A DNA stretch of 31,556 bases, from contig JAAAJB010000423.1 in assembly GCA_016098155.1 (NCBI GenBank), positions 1-31,556 on the forward strand. The letters run 5' to 3'. This document shows, piece after piece, positions 9,631-19,799 of this stretch (position 1 is the first letter of the stretch; every line of letters begins with the position of its first letter). Source of the stretch: Actinomortierella ambigua (lineage: Eukaryota > Mortierellomycota > Mortierellomycetes > Mortierellales > Mortierellaceae). The translations under genes and the position numbers were made by a program. The notes beneath the pieces are model-generated. The model did not search any database. It saw only the letters and a list, made by a program, of their open reading frames with translations, and had not been told where the DNA came from.

Positions 9631-12080
9631 ATGACCATTGAATTGCAACGTTTCCATCATTGGGCAAAAGAGCATGGTGTTCGATCCCGAGTTGTGGCCC
9701 AAGAGTCATTAGGCAAGGGAACAGGCCTCTTCCTCTCCCTGGCCGAGAAGGACGCCCTCGCTCAAAACCGGACAGCGGGAGCAGCAGCAAAAACTACTAC
9801 CACTGCCACTACCACCTCCTCAGATAACGGAGCCGACAGCAACAAGAGGCAAGGGGAAGCTGATAGCACCGAGCCATTATTGTTCGTTCCTAGCCCCCTA
9901 CTCCTCTCAAAGTCGCGTGTCTTTGCCCTCACAGACTGTGAGCCCTTGCAAAGGACATACCAGATGCTAGGTGGTTACGACCAAGTGACCGAGCGCATGT
10001 CTCTCCTCTTGTTTTTGATCTACGAGCGACTAGCCACCCAAGAGCGCAATCAAAGGGAGGCATTACAATGTGGACTGGTTGCGGCCAAGGCAGCTGCTCT
10101 GGCGGAGGCTCGAAAGAATGGCACAGCAGACGATTTGGCCGCTATCGATGAGGAGGCAGCGGCGGCAGCGGAGAAGGAAGAGGATCACGACGGAGAGGGT
10201 GTAGACGACTGGAACAAGGGGTCGCTCTTTGGGTCCTACGTGGCCGTGTTACCCGAGATCTCGACACCGGTGTCGCTGGCACCCGAGGCCGTCACGGGCT
10301 ATCTGGCCGGCACGCTGCTCCTCGATTCTGTATGCGCGAAACGGTCAAGACTCGAGGCGGAGTACGAGAACTTGAGCGGCACCCGCGGGATCTTTGAGCA
10401 TTGGGCGGTGCATCCGACGTTGGATGACTATATCTGGGCGGATGCCACGTTCTGGTCTAGAGTCTTGTCGTTCCAGAGCCAACGAGATCACGAGCAAAAA
10501 GAGAGAGGGGAAGAGAAGAAGGCGACATCATCATCAGAGGAGATGGAGGTGAATGGCTCAACAAAGTCTGCAGGCCAGAAAAAGATGGACGATATGCATA
10601 TGGTCCCTTTTCTCGACTTTGCCAACCATGCCACCAGGCCCAACATTCGGTGGTATGTTGACGAGTCGGGCCTCTATGTATTGCCGTTCGACAACGACGA
10701 GGATGACGAAGATGACCCTAGCGTCGTCGAGAATGCTTCCCGATCGGTTCCTGTTCAGGTCCCTGTAAAGGGAAACTCTGACAAGCCCACCCTCCACTCA
10801 CTCAAGGAAACCCATCAAGAGCTTTTCCTATCTTATGGCGACAAACCCAACATGGAACTGCTGTAAGTGTGTGTGTGTGTGTATAAGGGAGGGGGAGGGG
10901 CCAAAGTATGCTGCATGGATGATGCGACCAGTGTCAAAATAGCTAACAACTACCCCTCCCCTGACATCATTGCCCTCTATTTTTGTTTAGGTTCTTGTAT
11001 GGATTCATGCTAAGCAACAATCCAGTTCAATATCAGATTTTGGCGATGCCAATGGACGAGGAAGACCCCTACTACATGCCCAAGGCGCACACGCTGATGC
11101 ACATGGGATTGTTGCCACGGGTGACCTTGTACTTGGATACATATTTGGCGCCTCCGGACGTGATCGAGATCTGTCCAGGCCTCTGGATCACGGAAGCATC
11201 GCGGGACCTGATCTGGATCTACGCCCTCAATGAGGAAGATGGCTTGGGGGTAGAGTTGGAGGAGCCGGAACTCAAGATATGCAAGGTCCATGATGCAACC
11301 GATGACGACGACAGTGTCGAGGAAGCCGATCTGGGCGATGAGGATGAGATTGGGCGCTTTATTTTGACGATCGGTGACAAGAAGATTGAGACGCGCAAGG
11401 ATCTGCATGAGGTGGTGCCAACGTTGGAGATTTATCCTGTTCTGGTATTGCGATTGATGGTGATGCTCGGACAACGGCTCGAGTACTACATCGCGCGGAT
11501 CACAGAGTCGGGCGATAAGGTCACCAAGACCGAGGGCGGTGAGATTGTGCGAGCCCTTCGTTACGACAGCATACCGCTGAATATGAGCACCCCCGACCTC
11601 TCCACCGGCGCCGCTTCTGGCGCAGCATCGTCTGGGCAAGCATCGCCAGATCCAACGAGTGCAGCGGCTACCGGTAAGATCCGCATGCAGGCATCCTCGC
11701 GCCTGGGTTACGCACTGGGCAGCGGCGAGGGCTCTCCAGGACATCAGCATCATATGGGCCATGTCGCTGTTCGACCTTGCAACGTTGATGTGACGACCAT
11801 TGAACAGCAGCAGGAGGACAAGCCCGATCCTGTTATTCTACACCAGCTAGAGGTGGAAGCCCAAGTATCGACTCTGGTACAAGTCATGAAAGCGTACCGC
11901 CAGGAGGAGTTGCAGATGCTCGTCCAGATGTCGGATAGGCTGAGCGAGGGCCAGGTCGTTTACCTGGAGAGCAACGAAGTTGTGCAGGAGTATCTGGCGC
12001 GTATGCAGGCTGAGGATGCAGCAAATGATACTGAGGCAGACGGTGACGAGCCTCAGGGCACACAGGAGGCCAGTCAATAA
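9631..12080 (+). CDS. SET-domain protein lysine methyltransferase, Rubisco-LSMT/Efm1-like
   Basis: Exons 9631..10862 and 10991..12080 encode 773 residues. The N-terminus (MTIELQRFHHWAKEHG, then VVAQESLGKGTGLF) is the usual opening of the LSMT/SETD3-SETD4-SETD6 class. A split SET core follows: PFLDFANHATRPN with the Asn-His pair at about 332-333, then ELFLSYGDKPNMELLFLYGF, where the Tyr and Asn contact SAM and lysine; the intron falls inside that last motif. The C-terminal half (LPRVTLYLDTYLAPP, then a helical segment) resembles the Rubisco-LSMT substrate-binding domain. Low-complexity inserts (Thr/Ser at 52-65, acidic at 170-190 and 353-362) make it longer than yeast Efm1, which methylates elongation factor eEF1A. 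Relatives target ribosomal proteins or elongation factors; the exact substrate is inference. The GT donor runs straight into a (GT)n repeat. Confidence 0.9.
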
Positions 12081-12264
12081 CATCCATAGATGCTTCTATA
12101 TAAACCGTATGTTCAAAACATAACATTTGTGGTTGAAAATTGGGTGTGAAGAACCATGTGTCTCCTTTCGCCAATATGACAGATAGAAGCTGTAAACAGT
12201 GGTAAGCATCCACGGGGATTTTTTAAAATCTCTTTCATTTGCTTGTTTGTTTGATTGCTACCTG

Positions 12265-13266
12265 TCACAGCTTGTGCTGCTTGGTGAGTTTAACCGTTCC
12301 ACCAAGGACACGCTCGAGTTCGGCGACAGCCTTTTCAGCTTGACCGAGTTCGACACGGATGGTGGTAAGACCACACTGCTTGGCCGCCTTGAGGTTCTGA
12401 CCAATGTCGTCCAAGAAGACCACCTCCTGCGGCTGCACGCCAGCGATCTCGCAGGCCTTGTAGAAAATGGCCGGGTCAGGCTTGCGAAGTCCCAGCTTGG
12501 CGGATTCAATGTAGTGATGGAACTGCTGTTTGAGCTCATCCAGTCCAAGGAAGATGTCGGACGGATACTTTGCTTGTACGCTGGCCAGGAGGGCGGCCTC
12601 CTCGGCCAGACCGCGCTCGTCGGTGGGGTATAAAAAGTTGTTGGTCAAGGCAGCCACCTTGTATTTTCCAGAGGCCTTGAGCTGTTGGACGGCGTACAGC
12701 ATAGCGGGGACAACACGCAAGCTCTCGCGCATCATTTGATGGAAGAGTGCACGGCCATCGATCTTTAGGGTCTTAAGCGACTTGTCGAAGACTAGTAGTC
12801 CAAAATGGTTAGTGTGTGGTGTGAGTGTATGAGGGGGAGTACGACAGGCGATTGAGTATCGATGTGTCCATGATACCATTGGTCTTTATTGTTCTTACCT
12901 TTCCCACGCCTGGCGCAATATTGTTCGTAGGCGCTGACATTGATCGGGTCCGAGAGTTCCTTTGTAAAGTCTTCATAGAAATCGAAAATATCAACCTCGC
13001 CTCTCTCCAAACGTTGGAAAGCACCCTGGTGACCTGCGCGGGTACTAGATATGGGACAGTGTAAGTGAGACTTGTTTTTCACTTGCTTGCAATCAAGAAA
13101 TGTTCGTGTCTTTGTCTGTGTGCAGGACATACATTGCAACGTTGATATAGTTTGGGGGTAGGCCGTTCTCCTTTTCGTATTCAGAGATGCCCTGGAAGGG
13201 CGAGCCAACGACCACACCTCCCATATCAAAAAAGATAGCCTTGTAGGCTAGCGACGCAGATGTCAT
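12265..13266 (-). CDS. HAD-superfamily hydrolase, ACAD10/YihX-like
   Basis: Three exons, complement(13133..13266), (12899..13044) and (12265..12791), give 268 residues. Motif I is FFDMGGVV with nucleophile Asp14; motif II is ALTNN; motif III is the Lys in GLRKPDPAIF; motif IV is VFLDDIGQNL. All catalytic positions are present except that the second Asp of the usual DxD is Gly (DxG). That pattern is known in the ACAD10 N-terminal/YihX/soluble epoxide hydrolase N-terminal branch. An all-helical cap is inserted after motif I (GHQGAFQRLERGEVDIFDFYEDF). Members are cytosolic or mitochondrial phosphatases of small metabolites. Substrate unknown. Transcribed convergently with the SET-domain gene, the stops 184 nt apart, and divergently from the tRNA synthetase gene. 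Confidence 0.88.
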
Positions 13267-13722
13267 GTTTGTTGATGAAATGTGGATGAATGGAATGGGA
13301 ATGGGCAAGATGCTGGGACGGGCTGAGGGGAGTAAGAGCAGAAAAGGTTCGGCGTGCAAAGATGCCCCCGCCCCACAAACCTTCAAGACCGAAGGGACGA
13401 GACTGAAGAGCGAGGGAGACAGGGGTGACGAGTGATCGAACTGCCTCAAATCGACATGGAGCTTTGTGGCACCAGCGTCATTTTGGCGTTGTATCTACGG
13501 GCATCCACATCCACACTCGTTGACCGACCGTCGTTTCGTGTAGTAGTAGCCCAACCTTTTTAGAAGAATGGCTCTCTCTCTACTCAGTCTCTCACCCCTA
13601 CTTCAATGTGGCTGTGTGACTGCTCCGCAAAGACACGACGAGGGGGTAAATACGAGGGTTATGCTCTCTCCTCTCGGTAACCTCAGACCTTCGTACTCCA
13701 ATGCTGCTCTCCTGGGTTCGGA
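13267..13722. promoter_or_regulatory. Divergent promoter region, HAD hydrolase / threonyl-tRNA synthetase
   Basis: About 450 nt between divergent genes. No separate gene is supported. A plus-strand frame from 13568 is open into the synthetase's first exon but in another frame. I tried to splice it through the GTATGC donor at 13786 and the CTAAC-containing acceptor region before 13910 or 13927, but the phases did not match. The exact synthetase start therefore stays open. Confidence 0.4.
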
Positions 13723-16552
13723 ATGCACACAGGCCTACATGGCCTGCTCATGTCGCAAGGGGCAATCTCTCTCAAAGGCGGAATGGTATGCCGTTCTTCT
13801 GATTCCGAGGGCGGGAAAAGCGAAAAAGAAAAGTTCTCGGACTGCCCACTCTCAACTCGGCTCAAAAGGCTAACCCGACTCGCTCCCTCTCCGTCGGATC
13901 AACAATTAGTGGCAACGGTTTTTCAGCGACGCGCGGAGCTGTTCACAAAGGAGAAGCAGCGCCAGGATCTGGCACGGCAAGGGACGCCACACAAGAGTCG
14001 TAACATTGAAGTGTTGCTTCCAGACGGATCGACGCGTCAGGGTATCGCCGGTGTCACCACACCACTCGAGATTGCTTCTGGTACTGTGGGGCCACAAAAG
14101 CGCTGTTTGATACGAACATGATCTTGTTTGAGACATGCCGTGCAGTCACTAACCCACGCGGCTGATCCACCCCCTCCTTTTTCAATCTACTCTAGGTATC
14201 AGCAACAGGATGGCCAAGATGTCGCTCTTGGCTCAGTTGAATGGGGACCGCTTCTGGGACATGAGCCGACCCTTGGAGGATTCGTGCAAGCTGGAGATGC
14301 TCTCTTATCAAGAGAACAATGACGCCCTTCAGCAAGCCTACTGGCATTCCTCGGCGCACATGTTGGGCATGGCTCTCGAGCGGAAGTACGGATCACGGCT
14401 ATTGCTTTGCGATGGTCCCGCGATCAAGCAAGGAGGATTCTTCTACGAGTTTTTACTTGCCAAGGACAGCCAAGACCCGAAGGAGAACCCAGTCCCAATG
14501 GCTCTCCCCGACTTACTCCGGGACAGCTTTCAGGGGCACGAGTTTTCAAAGGAGGAGTTTGTCGATCTGGAGAAGCTGATCCAGGAGCAGATTCGAGCCC
14601 AGCTTCCTTTTGAGCGGCTCAAGGTCACCAAGGAGTTTGCCTACGACCTGTACCCAGAAAACAAGTTTAAGCAGCACTTCATTGCCAACATTCCCGAAGG
14701 CGACGATGTCACACTCTATCGATGCGGCACCTTTGTAGATCTCTGTCGTGGTCCGCACGTCCAGCACTCGGGACAGATCCAGGCGCTCGAAATTCTGCGG
14801 ACGTCAAGCTCGTACTTTATGCCAGAGCTGAATCGGGACCCCAAATCACCCCAGGCATTGACGAGGATGTACGCCATTTCGTTCCCGTCGGCCAAGGACA
14901 TCAAAAAATGGCGCAACGATCAAAAGTTGGCCGAGCAGCGGAACCATCGCTTGATCGGCAAGAACCAACAACTGTTTGCCTTTCACCAGGCCAGCCCAGG
15001 ATCGGTCTTTATGCTGCCGCATGGCATGCGGATCGCGAACCGGTTACAGGCATTTATTCGTCAGCAGTACCACAAGTATGGGTTTGATGAGGTCATGACG
15101 CCTCTGATCTACAAGAAGGAGCTCTGGGAGACGTCGGGACATTGGCAGAACTATAAGGATGACATGTTTCAAGTTATGCGCGGATGTGATCACCATCATC
15201 ATCATGGCGATGACGATGACAAGCCCACACACTTGCAGGAGGGTCATGACGAAGTGTTTGGTCTCAAACCCATGAACTGTCCTGGACACTGCCTTATGTT
15301 TGACATGTTGAATCGCTCCTACAAGGACCTCCCTATTCGACTTGCCGATTTCAGCCCACTGCACAGGTACGTATCTTTGTGTGTGCCAAAAAAGGAGGGG
15401 GGGGGTTGCAAAAAATGTTCTAGGCTGACGGATACTAACCAATTTCGTATTGTACATTTTTTTTTATTTAGAAACGAAGCAACAGGTGCTTTGTCAGGGT
15501 TGACGCGAGTCCGTCGCTTCCATCAGGACGACGCGCACATCTTTTGCCGGCACGACCAAATCTTTGAGGAGATCAAGTCGACGCTCTCGTTTGTCGACAC
15601 CGTCTACCGAACCTTCCAATTCCCATCATACGAGCTGGCTCTGTCGACACGACCCCTGTCTGGTTTCTTGGGCACAAAGGAGGAGTGGGACGGTGCCGAG
15701 CAATCCCTGAAGCAGGCGTTGGACCAGTCCGGGCTGCCTTGGACCATCAACGAGGGCGACGGCGCGTTTTATGGACCCAAGATTGACATCCTCGTCCGAG
15801 ATGCGCTCGGACGCCGGCACCAGACGGCGACGGTACAGCTGGATTTCCAGCTGCCTCAACGGTTCGAGCTGAAATATTTTGACCAGCAAGGTGTTAAGCA
15901 ATCCCCTGTCATTGTCCATCGCGCCGTGCTGGGCAGTGTAGAGCGGATGATGGCCATCCTGATTGAGCACACGGGAGGACGTTGGCCGTTCTGGCTCTCG
16001 CCGCGTCAGGCGATGGTCATCCCTGTCTTTGGCAGTAAAAAGGAGGGCGAGCAGCAACAACAACCTCAACAAGAAGGACAAGAACAAAACCAAGAATCGC
16101 AGCACTCTTCAGCTTCAAATTCGGTCACCGACTATGCGCGCGCGGTGGCAAAGGTACTAGAGCGTGGCGGCGAGTGCGACTCGGAGAGCGAACGCGCCTT
16201 GGTCGGCTTGAGCCCGAAATCAACAACAACATCATCATCATCTTCATCATTGTCATCGTCGTCGTCCACCATCGATGAGGCGGCTCAACCAGAAGAACAG
16301 GCGCCGAAGGACAAAGCCATCTCGCTGAACGAGAAGCATTATTATGTGGATTTAGATCTGTCGGGTCAGACGCTCAACAAGAAGGTGCGCGAAGCGCAGG
16401 TGGCCCAGTACAACCTCATCCTGGTGATTGGAGAGAAGGAGGCTGAGCGCAAGACGGTCAACATTCGCTCGCGCGATGGTAAACAGCTTGGTGAGTACTC
16501 TATCCCCAAGGCGCTCGAGCTGTTTAGAGAGCTTGAGGACGAATACCAATAA
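13723..16552 (+). CDS. THS1: Threonyl-tRNA synthetase, cytosolic type
   Basis: Exons 13723..14080, 14196..15366 and 15472..16552 encode up to 869 residues. The enzyme charges tRNA-Thr with threonine. Order: a TGS domain (IEVLLPDGSTRQG, near 95-155); the editing domain with HSSAH (His170/His174) and LCRGPH, the HxxxH and CxxxH residues of the editing site; the class II core with motif 1 region YGFDEVMTPLIY, zinc-binding KPMNCPGH, motif 2 TRVRRFHQDDAHIF and motif 3 LGSVERMMAIL; then the anticodon-binding domain. Intact TGS and editing domains point to the cytosolic enzyme, since yeast mitochondrial MST1 lacks them. Odd: a His5-Gly-Asp4-Lys insert before motif 2, and Gln-rich and Ser-rich linkers splitting the anticodon-binding domain. 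The start is the first ATG after an in-frame stop at 13678, but the next ATGs (for example 13750) are possible. Confidence 0.94.
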
Positions 16553-16702
16553 AAATATCTGCATCATTTTTTTTATCAACTACCCAAGTTCACTTGATCG
16601 ATGGTCTGCCGACGACGCCAATAGTGTGTAAGATGCTCAATATCGGGATGCTTTTATGAAGTACAAAAAGAAGGGAAAATAAGAAAGAAAGTAGCATTTT
16701 TT
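16553..16702. terminator. Convergent 3' ends of synthetase and RPF2
   Basis: A 150-nt spacer between two convergent stop codons. It is A/T-rich, with T runs near 16567 and 16697 and purine-rich AAGAAAG repeats at 16672-16690. Polyadenylation of both genes must occur here, possibly with overlapping transcripts. Confidence 0.4.
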
Positions 16703-18084
16703 TTACTCGTCGTCGTTGCTATCGTCGACACGCTGCTTTTTGTCAGCCGAGTCAGCCTCATCTGCTGCAGGGCGCTTTTTCAGACCCTTCATCTTGCGAG
16801 TCTGAATCTTGTCAAAGTCCTGACGACCCAAGTGGACGCGACCGACGACGTTGTTCATCTCATCGGTGGAGACGTTCTTCTTCTTCTTGGGCTTGAGCTC
16901 ACGAGGCACCTTCATGGCCTCCTTCCAGGTCTCGGGCTTGGCCTCCTCAGCACGTCCAAAGGTCATGTCCATCGACGGTCCCATCTCCTCGAGCTCGATC
17001 CGCGGTAACTTGACACCCGACTTCTTCAGCTGGATGGTGTACGTGCGCAGGTACACTTTGCCGGGCTTGCCCTCGGCCGTCAACGGTCCGTGCGAGACCG
17101 AGATGATGTATTCCAGACCCGCCAACGCCACGCGATCGACCGTCTTGCCACGGTAAAAGTCCAACAGCATCGACTTGAACATCTTGTACTGGGGGTGCTG
17201 GTCCCACATGTCGCCGTTGAATTGGAAGCAAGGGCGCATGCCAATGGCGCTCTTTGGGGTCTGATACGAGAAAGAAAGAGGGGAGAAAAAAAAAGGCAAG
17301 CATGTTAGCGAAAGGCGAAGGATTCTCGATCTGGTGGAAGAAGGGTAGTCCTCATAGTTTCATTCTTTTTTTGTTTCATGATATGATGGGAGTTGCAGGG
17401 CCTTGCACTCAGCGACTGTTCCTTCCATACCTTAAAGTCCCGCATAGGCTTGCAGTTCTCAAGGTGAACCTCCATCATGTCCATGAGCTGGTGTTCAAAC
17501 ATGCGCGCAAAAGTAAGGGTATGGGGTCGCTTCTTGGAGTGAGTGGCCACGATGCAAAGCGAGGCATCGTTCTTTTGCGAAAAGAAGTCCAGCGTCGAAT
17601 GGTCCTCAAAGGGGTGGATCGAGTTCTTCTTGGAAAAGTTGACGCCATTGGGCTTCTTCAGCATATACTATTGAGGGAGGAACATAAAAAAAAAAGAAGG
17701 CGGCAGGGGGGATCAATGTAGGGTGAGTTGGGTTGGTCGGTGCTATAACGATAAGCGATGAAACGACGATCCCCTCCACAGAAAGGCACATACGAGATCT
17801 GCAAGAGCGTCGCTGACGACTTGGCTGGTGCTGCTACCGCGGATGAAAAGTGCTGACTTGACATTCTCCTCAACCTTGGCCTCTCGGTTTTGCATAAAAC
17901 GCTTTACTCGAGCGTTACGGGGAGTTCTATGAGGGGATGAGACCAGTCATAATAGAGACAGAGAAGAGTGAGTGTTTAGAGTGTTGATATATTGACAGAA
18001 TGTTTGCTTCAGGGATGGCCATGTAGTGTGCTGGATGGCGGTATGCGTGCCAGCCTCTTTGCTAGCTTACATTGTGCGCAACAT
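16703..18084 (-). CDS. RPF2: Ribosome production factor 2 (Brix domain)
   Basis: Four exons, complement(18071..18084), (17794..17926), (17431..17667) and (16703..17260), total 942 nt for 313 residues. RPF2 works with RRS1 to load the 5S RNP (5S rRNA, uL18, uL5) into nucleolar pre-60S particles. The joined N-terminus MLRTITPRNARVKRF followed by REAKVEENVKSALFIRG matches yeast Rpf2 almost residue for residue, which validates the 14-nt first exon. The Brix core includes KKNSIHPFEDHSTLDFFSQK, then GMRPCFQFNGD and LPRIELEEMGPSMD. The C-terminus carries the conserved GRVHLGRQDFDKIQTRKMKG and a basic/acidic tail (KKQRVDDSNDDE). Close to the family's usual length of 300-350. Very sure. Confidence 0.96.
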
Positions 18085-18578
18085 GGTGAATGTCTGTGAT
18101 GTGGTAGTTGATGCAGAGGCAGATGCTACTTGTCTATGATGCTAGCCTGGAAAAAAAATATGCCCTCGCAGGGACAATTTAGTAAACAACTTTTGCTGCT
18201 TTCACAGTCACGGTCCAAAACTGTCGCGTCCCTCCCCCTGACACCCCTCTTGTCTGGCTGGAGGTGAGCCGCCTCACTCGAACAACGCCCCCTGAGCCTT
18301 GTATTTTTTTTGAAGAATTGGAGTTTTCGGGTTATGGTCGACGGTGGCCTGGGTACCATTGCCTCTCGCGTGGCGTGACTCATTGTTACAGCTGCCAGTT
18401 ATTGTCGGTAGCCTAAGGCACAGCTCACCTTTTTTTTTTGTTTATGAGATCAAAATGTGATTAAAAAAAGGTGTATATTACAAGCGCAAGAGGGTGGACA
18501 ATAAACTACAAGGTGGTCGTACAGAATACAAAAAAAGAGAGAGATCTATGAAGCAAGAATAGACATGTTCATTTTTGT
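18085..18578. other. Spacer upstream of RPF2
   Basis: About 490 nt holding the RPF2 promoter (minus strand) and the 3' flank of the carrier gene. The open frame at 18126-18383 has no recognisable domain. Several A/T homopolymer runs, nothing else. Confidence 0.4.
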
Positions 18579-19799
18579 TCAAAGAACCCTGCTCAGGACA
18601 GCGATGGCCGCACTGCGAAGAATGGCAACCTCGACACCGTTGAAGAAGGCTCGCCATCCTTGCTTCTCATAGATCTTTTGAGCGGCATCCCAAGAGGACG
18701 AGTAGCGGCCAGGGGCTGCAATCATGCGACGATGACCAATGGTACTTAGTGGATAAATTGCCAACGTAAGCAGTGATGTAGCGCCAAAAACGACAACCAA
18801 AGGGCCGACCGCGGCCAGACCACGACCAGGACCAGCTTGTACAAGGATGGGTGACATGAGGTCAAACATGGCCAAGAAACCAACACGAGAGACAAACGTG
18901 CTCAACACGACCGTCGACAGACCCTTGTACAGGCCCAGATACCCCTCAGTCTCAATAATCTCGTCGTAGGCATCACGCAGGTTTTCGTACTTGTACGCGA
19001 GCTCATACGCTTGAACAGGCTCTGCCTCTTCGTCTTCCTCTTCGTCTTCTTCTTCCTCTTCTTTTTGAGCAAGCTGTTGATCTTCTTGCTGCTCGTCTAC
19101 GGCGGATGAGAAGAAGCGGACGTCCGTCTCATCGAGCGATTGGACGAGCTCCGTGTCGCTGAGCTCATGATCGGCATCCTCCAGAGGAATCGTGCTGGTC
19201 GCGGAAGCCACCATCGACGCCGGTAGCAAAGCCGGGGAGACGGCGGGCTTGTCCTTTTCCGACTTTACGATTTTGCGGGCGACCTTATGTGACTTGCGGA
19301 CGACATCGGTGGCGACGCGGGTGTGGAGGGTCATGAGCGGGTAGACGAGCAAGAGCGAGATGGAGTTGGCGATGGTGCCAGAGAGAGCGAGGCCCGTGAA
19401 CCAAGGGATGTAGCCGTACTGGTCCTTGCTCAGCCTAAAAAGGCGACGAAAGGCCGTACGACGCATCCAGGCTTCAATCCCCGACTGAACAACATAGCGA
19501 CCGACCTCGATCGAGTACCCACGCCAGAGCGATTCGGTACCCTCCTTCTCGACCAGGCGATCGACACAGTCGCGCATGTCCTTGTACGGGAGCTGTGCAT
19601 GGGCCATGATGGTCCGTTGCTGGGCCTTTGACTCTTGGCGCATGTTTAGGATCACCTCGTCCTGGCACTGCAAAAACAGCCGCACACGCTCCGCGGGAGC
19701 TGTGACAGTGTTGAGTAAAATCGGGCCCACCAGGCCCAGCCCGAGGTGCTGATGGCAGTGGTGGTGGTGGTTATGATAGTGATAGTGGTGGGATGGCAT
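18579..19799 (-). CDS. Divergent ADP/ATP-carrier-like mitochondrial carrier (SLC25)
   Basis: One uninterrupted frame of 406 residues. Repeat 1 keeps the carrier signature, APAERVRLFLQCQDE (about 34-48), close to the ADP/ATP carrier, followed by YKDMRDCVDRLVEKEG and SLWRGYSIEVGRY. Repeat 2 has LLVYPLMTLHTR (151-161) and repeat 3 AIYPLSTIGHRRM (347-359), with YSSSWDAAQKIYEKQGWRAFFNG after it. In repeats 2 and 3 the charged PxDxxR residues of the matrix salt-bridge network are gone (Met/His and Ser/Gly), and the RRRMMM hallmark is reduced to HRRM. The second matrix loop has a ~100-residue insert (about 162-262) rich in Glu/Asp, and the N-terminus is His-rich. The start at 19799 is the only ATG near the first helix. 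Likely inner mitochondrial membrane or another organelle; it may not exchange ADP and ATP. Confidence 0.8.
   Translation of the reverse strand: MPSHHYHYHNHHHHCHQHLGLGLVGPILLNTVTAPAERVRLFLQCQDEVILNMRQESKAQQRTIMAHAQLPYKDMRDCVDRLVEKEGTESLWRGYSIEVGRYVVQSGIEAWMRRTAFRRLFRLSKDQYGYIPWFTGLALSGTIANSISLLLVYPLMTLHTRVATDVVRKSHKVARKIVKSEKDKPAVSPALLPASMVASATSTIPLEDADHELSDTELVQSLDETDVRFFSSAVDEQQEDQQLAQKEEEEEDEEEDEEAEPVQAYELAYKYENLRDAYDEIIETEGYLGLYKGLSTVVLSTFVSRVGFLAMFDLMSPILVQAGPGRGLAAVGPLVVVFGATSLLTLAIYPLSTIGHRRMIAAPGRYSSSWDAAQKIYEKQGWRAFFNGVEVAILRSAAIAVLSRVL

Noticed and set aside
13568..13873. Alternative first exon of threonyl-tRNA synthetase
   Set aside because: Donor at 13786 and acceptors at 13909/13926 exist, but their phases do not join this frame to the synthetase.
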